A stretch of DNA of 64,000 nucleotides, taken from positions 198,962 through 262,961 of the forward strand of contig JADJFA010000010.1 of assembly GCA_016708875.1 (NCBI GenBank), given 5' to 3'. Shown piece by piece: positions 57,683-64,000 of the stretch (the first letter of the stretch is position 1; every line of letters starts with the position of its first letter). The translations under genes were made by a program, and so were the position numbers. The notes under the pieces were generated by a model. The model was not told where the DNA came from. It saw nothing but the letters and a program-made list of their open reading frames with translations, and made no database searches. Origin of the DNA: Lewinellaceae bacterium (GTDB lineage: Bacteria > Bacteroidota > Bacteroidia > Chitinophagales > Saprospiraceae).

Positions 57683-58426
57683 TTGGCATTCAAACCTTAC
57701 CGACCTAAACCACCCGGCGGCGCTCGTCCCCCCGGTTCTCGCCCAGGAGGGGGCCGTCCTTACAACCGCGGCCCACGCCCACCAGAGCACAACATCAACA
57801 ATTTCATCCGTGCTAACGAGGTTCGTCTCATTGGCGACAATCTTGAAGAAATCAGCGCAGCGGCAGGGCAGCCTGTCGAGACGGGCGTGTACGCAACTTC
57901 AAAACTCCAGAAATGGGCCGAAGAACTGGGGCTTGATTTGGTGGAAATAACTCCCAATGCTGTGCCACCCGTGGTACGGATTGTGGACTACAACAAATTC
58001 CTTTACCAGAAAAAGAAGCGCGAAAAGGAATTGAAAGCCAACGCAGTAAAAGTAGAATTGAAAGAAATCCGTTTTGGCCCGGAAACAGGCGAACACGATT
58101 TTGATTTCAAATTACGCCACGCGAAAAGCTTCCTAGCTGAAGGCAATAAGGTAAAAGCCTATGTTCAGTTTCGGGGCCGCGCCATCGTTTTCAAAGAACG
58201 CGGCGAACTCCTTCTACTGCGTTTTATGAAGGAACTGGAAGAACACGGCTCTGCCGACCAGTTGCCGCGTTTGGAAGGGAAAAGAATGCACGTCATTCTT
58301 TCTCCGAAAAAAGGGCCGGTGAAGAAGAAAGAGTCTGTTCCATCAGAAAAGCCTTCGAAACCATCAACATCCGCACCTGTAGAGGCATTGGTATCGCCGC
58401 CGCCGCCACTTGATGAGATAGAATAA
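57683..58426 (+). CDS. infC: Translation initiation factor IF-3, TTG start
   Basis: The 247-residue IF-3 has a Gly/Pro/Arg-rich N-terminal extension (GGARPPGSRPGGGRPYNRG). The N-domain follows (NNFIRANEVRLIGDN, EELGLDLVEITPNAVPPVVRI), then the linker (YQKKKREKELKA) and C-domain (VELKEIRFGPETGEHDFDFK, VKAYVQFRGRAIVF), and a Pro/Ser/Lys-rich tail. IF-3 binds 30S and checks the initiator codon. An in-frame TAA lies directly before the TTG at 57683, so no upstream start exists; rare starts are typical of infC and can give autoregulation. It heads the infC-rpmI-rplT block. Confidence 0.96.
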   Translation: MAFKPYRPKPPGGARPPGSRPGGGRPYNRGPRPPEHNINNFIRANEVRLIGDNLEEISAAAGQPVETGVYATSKLQKWAEELGLDLVEITPNAVPPVVRIVDYNKFLYQKKKREKELKANAVKVELKEIRFGPETGEHDFDFKLRHAKSFLAEGNKVKAYVQFRGRAIVFKERGELLLLRFMKELEEHGSADQLPRLEGKRMHVILSPKKGPVKKKESVPSEKPSKPSTSAPVEALVSPPPPLDEIE

Positions 58427-58475
58427 AGAATCGCTGTTTTTACGCTGAGCACTTGCCCAGCATCAACCATATTTT

Positions 58476-58512
58476 AGAACCCCGCATGGTTTTGCCCTGT
58501 GGGGTTCTTTAT
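58476..58512 (+). terminator. infC terminator
   Basis: AGAACCCC (58476-58483) pairs exactly with 58501-58508, followed by a T-rich stretch. It separates infC from the rpmI promoter. Confidence 0.75.
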
Positions 58513-58536
58513 TTCCAATAAATTTATAACTTTCCT

Positions 58537-58566
58537 TTTGCGCTTTGGCTAAGAATTCTACCTTTG
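58537..58566 (+). promoter_or_regulatory. rpmI promoter
   Basis: TTTG (58537-58540), 18 bases, then TACCTTTG (58559-58566) match the Bacteroidota consensus, 30 bases before the rpmI ATG at 58597. Confidence 0.7.
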
Positions 58567-58596
58567 CGCTCCGTTTTTCAAACAGATATTTTTGTC

Positions 58597-58791
58597 ATGC
58601 CTAAAATGAAGACCCACTCCAGCGCCAAGAAGCGTTTTTCGGTGACTGGCAAGGGGAAAGTGAAGCGCAACCGCGCTCGTATGCGTCACTTGATGCGTAA
58701 AAAATCAACCAAAGCCAAGCGCCACTTGCGCCATGGTGTCGTTGTTGATAAAACCGAGCACGCACGCATCGAGCGAATGCTCGTCATCTGA
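58597..58791 (+). CDS. rpmI: 50S ribosomal protein L35
   Basis: The 64-residue basic protein has the L35 signature PKMKTHSSAKKRFSVTGKGK and RHLMRKKSTKAKRHLR. It is part of the large subunit. The ATG at 58597 gives the normal L35 length; the eleven codons upstream overlap the promoter and are not used. It has its own promoter between infC and rplT. Confidence 0.97.
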   Translation: MPKMKTHSSAKKRFSVTGKGKVKRNRARMRHLMRKKSTKAKRHLRHGVVVDKTEHARIERMLVI

Positions 58792-58910
58792 TCGTCGTCC
58801 GGTTGTACGCTCAACCACTTCGGTAACCACGATTTCCGCAAAGGCGGGAATTTTTTCAATTCACATTTTTTAACGAGGACATTGGTTAAAAGCGTTGATA
58901 GTTTAAAGTA

Positions 58911-58981
58911 ACAAGTTAAAAGTAGCAAGTTAAAAGTTGAGAGACTTGAAACTTGAAACTCACAACTTGAAACTTGAAACT
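58911..58981. repeat. Word-repeat palindrome between rpmI and rplT
   Basis: The left part repeats CAAGTTAAAAGT and the right part repeats ACTTGAAAC four times, giving imperfect inverted pairing. It sits 35 bases before the rplT start within a ribosomal protein cluster. No gene is seen in the 224-base gap. Confidence 0.7.
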
Positions 58982-59015
58982 AATAACCCCGGTGTCGCAC
59001 TAGAAAATCTTTTTC

Positions 59016-59369
59016 ATGCCAAGAGCAACAAACAACCCGGCCAGCCGCGCTCGCCGGAAGAAAATCATGCTAGCCGCCCGAGGTTTCTTCGGCGCCCGCT
59101 CCAAAGTGTACACCGTAGCGAAGAACGCGCTCGAAAAAGGCTGGCAGTACGCCTACCGCGACCGCAAATTCAAAAAGCGCATTTACCGTCGCCTCTGGAT
59201 TGCACGTATCAACGCCGCTGTTCGTCCGATGGGCATCAATTACAGCAGCTTCATCCACCTGCTCAGCCAAAAAGGCATCGGCCTCAACCGCAAAGCACTG
59301 GCGGATCTGGCGCTCAATCACCCCGCGACTTTCAAAGCCGTGGTGGATGCTTCTAAAGCGAAAGGATAA
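59016..59369 (+). CDS. rplT: 50S ribosomal protein L20
   Basis: The 117-residue basic protein has the L20 signatures RARRKKIMLAARGFFGARSK, AYRDRKFKKRIYRRLWIARI and GINYSSFIHLLSQKGIGLNRKAL. It binds 23S rRNA early in assembly and in some bacteria represses its own operon. It ends the infC-rpmI-rplT block and is followed by a strong terminator. Confidence 0.98.
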   Translation: MPRATNNPASRARRKKIMLAARGFFGARSKVYTVAKNALEKGWQYAYRDRKFKKRIYRRLWIARINAAVRPMGINYSSFIHLLSQKGIGLNRKALADLALNHPATFKAVVDASKAKG

Positions 59370-59394
59370 GTTGGCTTAGGCCAGTAGAAAATAT

Positions 59395-59431
59395 AACGGG
59401 GAATCGGCTTTTGGCTGGTTCCCCGTTTTCG
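59395..59431 (+). terminator. rplT terminator
   Basis: AACGGGGAA (59395-59403) pairs exactly with 59419-59427, followed by a T-rich stretch. Confidence 0.82.
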
Positions 59432-59585
59432 TTTTCAAGTTATTGCAAAACAACGAATTTGGCCTTCCTTTGTCGGGCGGTGATTTAATTAACCGGGTTT
59501 GGGTGAGCCGGTAAAACCAGCGCGAATATAGGCACAAGGTTTGCGCCCCATTCAGCAGTCCCTTATACCCACAAACTAACCCACC

Positions 59586-61142
59586 ATGGCAAAAATTCCA
59601 TCCACCCCAGGCGTATACATCTCAGAGAAAAGCGCATTCCCCAACTCGGCACTCCCTGTCTCCACGGCGGTCCCCGCTTTTATTGGATATACGAAAAAGG
59701 CCATTCGAAACAACAAAAACCTCCACAATCTGCCTGTTCGAATTTCGTCCCTCGGGGAATATCTGCTGTATTTCGGGGACGAGCCTGATACAAAGTACGC
59801 GCTCGCCGCTTCCGCCGACAAACAGCGCATGTATGAACTTTCAACAAAGACCGAGACCCGATTTCTGCTGTATTATAGCATGAAACTGTTTTTTGACAAT
59901 GGAGGCTCTGATTGTTATATTGTATCCATTGGAAATTACAACTCGAAGCCAGTGCTTGCTGATTTCAATGGTGAAATAACAGCGAATGGCGAACTCTTCT
60001 TAAAAGGGATTGCGGCCTTGCAAAAGGAAACAGAACCCACCCTATTGGTGATTCCAGATGCCATGCTGCTCGGCGAAGCGGATCGTGCCGCCCTCCAGCA
60101 ATGGATGCTCCAGCATTGTGCAAAAATGGCCAGCCGGTTCTGTATTCTGGATGTATTCACGGATGAAAATGATACCGAAAAAACAGATACCCAAAAGCTT
60201 GTTCAGGATTTCCGCGAGAATATCGGAAACGATAACCTGATGTGGGGCGCCGCCTATTATCCATGGTTGCACACCAATATCACGAATACGGATGCTGTGA
60301 ATTTTAGACACATTGATCGTGGATCATGGGATAATTTGATCGCATTGCTTTTAGCGGAAGTGGACGAAAACGAATCGAAAGGATTGGATAAAAAACGCGC
60401 CGATGTCCTTAAAACTGAAATAAAAGCGATCAATGATGCGGCTATGGAGGATGCAAACGGACTTGACAAAGCCGCTGTTTCAAGCGATAATACCCTGCAC
60501 CATACCTTGTTGGCGATCAGCCCATTGTACAAGTCAATCATGACTGCACTGTGCGAGAAATTAAACTTGTTGCCATCCAGCGCTGGTATCGCAGGAGTTT
60601 ACTGCATGGTGGACAACCAAGTCGGCGTATTCAAGGAACCGGCAAACGTAAGCCTCAGCTCGGTGATACGGCCGGCGGTCAACATCAACCATGAAGAGCA
60701 GGAGGACCTGAACGTTCCGCTCAATGGGAAAGCGGTGAATGCCATCCGAAGCTTCCAGGGGCAGGGTGTGCTCATTTGGGGCGCGAGGACCCTTGATGGA
60801 AACAGCCAGGATTGGCGCTATGTCAATGTGCGGCGCACGGTTATCTTTATCGAACAGTCCATTAAATATGCTATGGAAGCTTATGTGTTCGAGCCGAATG
60901 ATTCCAATACCTGGCTCACCGTAAAATCCATGGTTGCCAATTTCCTCACCACTGTTTGGAAATCCGGCGGCTTGGCGGGTAGTACTCCGGAGGATGCGTT
61001 TAGTGTAGATATTGGCCTTGGCTCGACCATGACCGCAGTTGATATTCTGGATGGAATCATGAATATCACGGTGAAAATCGCCGTAACACGTCCCGCTGAA
61101 TTTATCGTGATTTCGCTCCACCAAAAGGTGGGGCAATCTTAG
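59586..61142 (+). CDS. Phage-tail / contractile injection system sheath protein
   Basis: The 518-residue protein is a tail sheath. The N-terminus STPGVYISEKSAFPNSALPVSTAVPAFIGYT and the C-terminal domain (FQGQGVLIWGARTL, WRYVNVRRTVIFIEQSIKYAMEAYVFEPND, WKSGGLAGSTPEDAFSVDIG) match the sheaths of Bacteroidota extracellular contractile injection systems. Sheath subunits polymerise around an inner tube and contract. No tube, baseplate, spike or ATPase gene lies in the next 4.4 kb or the previous 60 kb, so it is an orphan here. The ATG at 59586 lies 216 bases after rplT and its terminator. Confidence 0.92.
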   Translation: MAKIPSTPGVYISEKSAFPNSALPVSTAVPAFIGYTKKAIRNNKNLHNLPVRISSLGEYLLYFGDEPDTKYALAASADKQRMYELSTKTETRFLLYYSMKLFFDNGGSDCYIVSIGNYNSKPVLADFNGEITANGELFLKGIAALQKETEPTLLVIPDAMLLGEADRAALQQWMLQHCAKMASRFCILDVFTDENDTEKTDTQKLVQDFRENIGNDNLMWGAAYYPWLHTNITNTDAVNFRHIDRGSWDNLIALLLAEVDENESKGLDKKRADVLKTEIKAINDAAMEDANGLDKAAVSSDNTLHHTLLAISPLYKSIMTALCEKLNLLPSSAGIAGVYCMVDNQVGVFKEPANVSLSSVIRPAVNINHEEQEDLNVPLNGKAVNAIRSFQGQGVLIWGARTLDGNSQDWRYVNVRRTVIFIEQSIKYAMEAYVFEPNDSNTWLTVKSMVANFLTTVWKSGGLAGSTPEDAFSVDIGLGSTMTAVDILDGIMNITVKIAVTRPAEFIVISLHQKVGQS

Positions 61143-61187
61143 GTCAAAACACCCGTGAATCCCACTAACTTTGTCCAAAAGAAATAC

Positions 61188-61478
61188 ATGTCTTTACAAC
61201 TCCGCCCTTCTTTATTCTGGGATGCTGATGTACAAACCATCGATCTTAAAAAACACCAGAAGCAGGTGATTGAGCGCATCATTACGCGGGGAAGGATGGA
61301 AGAGTTTCTGGAAATGATGCGTTATTACGGTGCGGAAACCGTGCGCGAGGTCGTGTTGAACGCCCGGCATTTGGATAAATACACGCTGGCTTTTTGCAGC
61401 GCCATTTTTGAAACCCCCATTACCGCATTCCGATGTTACAAACTCGCACAGTCGAACCCGGCACACTGGGACTATTGA
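61188..61478 (+). CDS. DUF6922-like antitoxin candidate
   Basis: The 96-residue protein (SLQLRPSLFWDADVQTIDLK, VIERIITRGRMEEFLEMMRYYG, REVVLNARHLDKYTLAFCSA) resembles the short helical DUF6922 proteins that precede AbiEii-type nucleotidyltransferase genes. It overlaps the next gene by 46 bases. It is likely the antitoxin or partner (inference). It starts 45 bases after the sheath stop, so it may share that transcript. Confidence 0.75.
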   Translation: MSLQLRPSLFWDADVQTIDLKKHQKQVIERIITRGRMEEFLEMMRYYGAETVREVVLNARHLDKYTLAFCSAIFETPITAFRCYKLAQSNPAHWDY

Positions 61479-62050
61479 AACAGCTTATGGCTATGCCGCA
61501 GCTAGATTCCTTCTTCCTTGTTGGAGGAACAGCGCTTGCCTTGCAATACGGGCATCGTTTCTCTGTGGATCTCGACTTGTTTACTACAGAGCCCTTTGAT
61601 AAGGAGGCGCTCCTTGAGGTGCTCAATCAGGAGTTTTCGGTTTCGGTGGAATCAGAAAGCAAGAACATTTACATCACTTACATCAACGATGTAAAGGTTG
61701 ATTTTGTAAAGGTTGCGTATCCTCGGCTCTTCCCCTTGATCGAAATGGACGGTATTCGAATGCTGGAGATCAGGGATCTCGCCCCTATGAAACTGAATGC
61801 CGTTACAGGCCGCGGCACCAAAAAAGATTTTTACGATATTTATTTTCTACTGAAAATCATGCCTGTAACAGAAATCATCGATCTGTTTCGTAAAAAATTC
61901 AGCCAGCACGAGGTCTTTCATGTCATCAAAAGCTTGAGTTATTTCGAAGACGCAGAAGGTTATGCCGATCCGGTAGTATTCGATAAAAACCTAAGCTGGG
62001 AGACTGTCAAAAGCACCATTCAAAAAGCAGTTAAATCTCTGACGCCCTGA
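61433..62050 (+). CDS. AbiEii/AbiGii-type nucleotidyltransferase toxin
   Basis: The 205-residue protein has the AbiEii nucleotidyltransferase motifs FFLVGGTALALQYGHRFSVDLDLF (GG-T-A, H-R-S, D-L-D), VDFVKVAYP and RGTKKDFYDIYFLL. Toxins of this group block tRNA or translation by nucleotide transfer and give phage abortive infection or plasmid stability. The 46-base overlap with the upstream gene suggests coupled translation. Confidence 0.9.
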   Translation: MLQTRTVEPGTLGLLKQLMAMPQLDSFFLVGGTALALQYGHRFSVDLDLFTTEPFDKEALLEVLNQEFSVSVESESKNIYITYINDVKVDFVKVAYPRLFPLIEMDGIRMLEIRDLAPMKLNAVTGRGTKKDFYDIYFLLKIMPVTEIIDLFRKKFSQHEVFHVIKSLSYFEDAEGYADPVVFDKNLSWETVKSTIQKAVKSLTP

Positions 62051-62066
62051 TGCTTAACAAAGCAAA

Positions 62067-62105
62067 CGAGGTGACACCTCCTCCTGCGTCCGAGATGTCA
62101 CCTCG
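62067..62105. terminator. Hairpin between convergent genes
   Basis: CGAGGTGACA (62067-62076) pairs exactly with 62096-62105 between the stop codons of the toxin gene and the zinc-ribbon gene. Confidence 0.75.
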
Positions 62106-62113
62106 CCTACCCA

Positions 62114-62368
62114 CTAATCAAAGTCAAACAAATCGCCCCACATGGATTTTTTCTGAGGCTTGCGATAGCCGCCTTGATCGCCGTAAGGGCGGTCTCCACC
62201 AGGGTGCTTGTGCTCGCGGCGATGGCGGTCGTCGTCATCATCGTCGTCGTGTTGGCTGCCTTTGTACTGGGCAAACTGCTGGTTGCTTCGCTCAATGATT
62301 TTGTCGAGCTCGCCGCGGTCGAGCCATACGCCGCGACATTGGGGGCAGTAATCAATTTCTATTCCCAT
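62114..62368 (-). CDS. zf-TFIIB-type zinc-ribbon protein, 5' end probably damaged
   Basis: The 84-residue open frame begins MGIEIDYCPQCRGVWLDRGELDKIIERS, the second half of the zf-TFIIB domain with its C-x2-C pair and the invariant GVWLDRGEL. An Asp/His/Gly-rich tail follows, ending KSMWGDLFDFD. The usual first C-x2-C pair is missing; bases upstream to about 62410 continue with LLTRV in frame, so a frame break near the 5' end is likely. The function is unknown; it may bind zinc or nucleic acid. Confidence 0.8.
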   Translation of the reverse strand: MGIEIDYCPQCRGVWLDRGELDKIIERSNQQFAQYKGSQHDDDDDDDRHRREHKHPGGDRPYGDQGGYRKPQKKSMWGDLFDFD

Positions 62369-62371
62369 CAC

Positions 62372-62688
62372 GCGTGTCAGCAGCCTGAATTTAAGGTAGC
62401 AAAGTCATCTATTGTGGCTGGCGAGCCAGTGGCTTACAACTTACATTAGGATATAGAACAAAACTCTCTAGTTTTGCCAACAAAAGACTTCCGATGGAGG
62501 ACAATACTCGGAGAAAAGTGTATGCCAGGGAACCGAAGCCGCTATCAAAGCGGCTGTGCTGAACAAATTTATTCAAATCGCCGCTCCGAAGTCGGCCAAA
62601 GTCGACTGACCTGAAACGGAAAGGGATTGACCGACGAAAAAAGGATTCGTGCAACAAAGCCTCATAAAATCATAAACCATACGTAAAA
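62372..62688. other. Intergenic region with no confirmed gene
   Basis: This 317-base gap holds the probable lost 5' end of the zinc-ribbon gene (62372-62415) and a small hairpin (AGCCGCT at 62535 pairing with AGCGGCT near 62547). No promoter box was confirmed. Confidence 0.5.
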
Positions 62689-64000
62689 ATGCGATACATT
62701 TTACTCATCCTTGCCCTGCTTTGTGCGAAAATTACTCTGCGCAGTGGCAGATTTTACCTCCCCAGATCAATGAGCAATTGTATGATATCAGCTTTTCCGG
62801 CGGAAATACTATTTTGGCAGGCACCCAAACCAGCGTGATTTTTTCATCCGACAATGGCTCAAACTGGAATTCTTACCAATTCAGGGACAATTTCAACTTT
62901 CCCTATGCCAATAATGTATCAGGCGTGCACCTGATAGACGAACAGTCGGCAGTGGTTAGCGGCACTTTCTATTTAGGTAATTCACAGGCGTTTTTGTATT
63001 CGAATGGCGGTTTTCTATCCTGGTCGGAGCAATATATCAATAACCTGGGCGAATGGCCGCGCGAGATTTTGGCGTTTTCGTTTCCAACTCCTGACATCGG
63101 GTACGCCGTTGGCCATAGTTTTAGTGTACTTAAATCCACGGATGGTGGAGTAACCTGGGCTGTTTCGACCAACGTCGCCCCGAAACTGAATGGAATATCG
63201 ATGTTAGACTCCGAACACGGCATTGCAGTTGGTATTCACGCTACGCTGCTTACCTCGAATGGTGGTGCGACATGGACTACTCTGACGCACAACTATTATA
63301 TGGACGCAGTCGCAATGGCGACAGACCAGGTGGTATATGCAGGCGGTGATGAATTTTTTCTGAAATCAATAGACGGCGGGCATACCTGGCAAAAACCAAA
63401 TGTTCCTTTTGGCAAGGTTAATGGCCTGACCGCGGTAGGGGTAGACACCATATTTGCCTGTACCAATTCCGGGTTGTATTTCTCTGCGAGTGGGGGCAGT
63501 TTTTGGGAGGTTTTTCCTGAAACGAAAGGCAGGAACATTCAAAAATTGGTGCGCAACGGCACCGAATGGTGGGCCATTGGCGGACAAGGGTTTATGATGC
63601 GCTGTCAAAATTTGCCGGCCGCCGCACCAATCGCCGATTTCACAATCGATTTCCCCTTCACTTGCGGCAGCGGGCCCGCAACCGTTTCGAATGTCAGTAA
63701 CCCTTCCGGAGCCACTTTTGAGTGGTTTTTAAACGATTCTTTGGTTTCTACCGTTACTCCGCCGTTCGTATTTCAGGTAACTGATATCACTATGGGCAAC
63801 TTGAAATTAGTGGTGGACAACGGTTTTTTCAAAGACAGTACATCTGAGCAGATTTATTTACAAGCACATCTCCAGGCAGTGTTGAATATGCCAACAGATG
63901 TTTATGGTGGAAGTGGCAGTTTTATAGAGCTGGAAGCGGCGGGTACAGGAATAGATTCGGTTGGATGGGCAACTATACCGTACTCTACCTGGGGCGGTTT
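62689..64000 (+). CDS. Secreted Ycf48-like propeller protein, frame-shifted, 3' end outside window
   Basis: The ATG at 62689 encodes a signal peptide (MRYILLILALLCA). One more A in the A4 run near 62731 joins it to NYSAQWQILPPQINEQLYDI in the long open frame. Repeats of the Ycf48/photosynthesis system II assembly-factor type follow (VLKSTDGGVTWAVS, LLTSNGGATWTTL, FLKSIDGGHTWQ, LYFSASGGSFW), a seven-bladed propeller fold. After about residue 310 a PKD-like part starts (ADFTIDFPFTCGSGPATVSN). The gene runs off the window; a type IX sorting domain would be expected. The role is unknown; there is no photosynthesis link in Bacteroidota. Confidence 0.83.

Noticed and set aside
58792..59015. An L20-binding autoregulatory leader before rplT
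   Set aside because: The gap is dominated by word-repeat palindrome of the general intergenic kind; no structure imitating the 23S L20 site could be recognised by eye.

Overview
The window is a piece of a Bacteroidota chromosome, most likely from the Saprospiria or a neighbouring class (inference). The support is secreted proteins with type IX secretion C-terminal domains, SprB-type repeat adhesins, a SusC-like TonB receptor, LytS/LytTR two-component genes, and repeated matches to the Bacteroidota promoter consensus (TTTG, about 19 bases, TAnnTTTG). The infC-rpmI-rplT block, rpsA and rsgA show that this is core chromosome, with accessory patches between the housekeeping genes. No rRNA, tRNA, CRISPR array or insertion sequence was recognised.

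Layout. 1-3.1 kb: the 5' part of a SprB-repeat adhesin (minus). 3.3-5.8 kb: a GH13 alpha-amylase-like lipoprotein and a YdeI-type protein. 6-10 kb (minus): an MFS transporter and an ECF sigma / membrane anti-sigma-like / DUF4097 cluster. 10.1-12.4 kb: an SDR dehydrogenase, a small coiled-coil protein and a phosphoesterase. 12.5-18.1 kb (minus): an arsenic cluster in the order arsR, arsM, TonB receptor, DinB-like, acr3, with three matched candidate ArsR operators. 18.2-29.6 kb (mostly minus): pabB with a NUDIX hydrolase, a propeller protein, rsgA, a MoxR/Mg-chelatase-like ATPase, a YihY/BrkB membrane protein, rpsA, a fatty acid hydroxylase and a GNAT. 29.7-36.7 kb: an AlkZ-like protein, an F420-type reductase divergent from an HxlR regulator, an M43 protease and a beta-helix/FG-GAP protein. 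36.8-39.1 kb: two AT-rich genes (DUF5694-like and S41). 39.3-43.5 kb: histidine kinase and LytTR regulator, dienelactone hydrolase, DUF4230-like. 43.5-47.4 kb: a defence-like island. 47.5-55.4 kb: a Ctp protease, an Lrp/AsnC regulator and a giant Ig-like type B sorted protein. 55.6-59.4 kb: an AAA+/M41 fusion protease and infC-rpmI-rplT. 59.6-62.4 kb: a lone contractile sheath gene, an AbiE-like toxin/antitoxin pair and a zinc-ribbon protein. 62.7-64 kb: a Ycf48-like secreted propeller, cut by the window edge.

The most interesting system is the four-gene operon at 43,545-46,868: a TIR domain protein, a MinD/ParA-type ATPase with a variant KGGxGR P-loop and TPR repeats, an MNT nucleotidyltransferase and a HEPN protein. 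The genes are coupled by a 4-base overlap and gaps of 3-4 bases once three single-base errors near the ATPase 3' end are corrected. A second theme is inverted repeats. Almost every gap between genes holds an unrelated palindrome, often with arms of 14-35 bases, and one palindrome family also sits in frame inside pabB.

A caution applies to the whole window. At least fifteen genes are broken by single-base shifts, mostly in homopolymers and including rpsA, and there is a run of G/C/A homopolymers at 13.64-13.80 kb. Most breaks are therefore probably consensus errors. Composite genes are given as one CDS with the break described.
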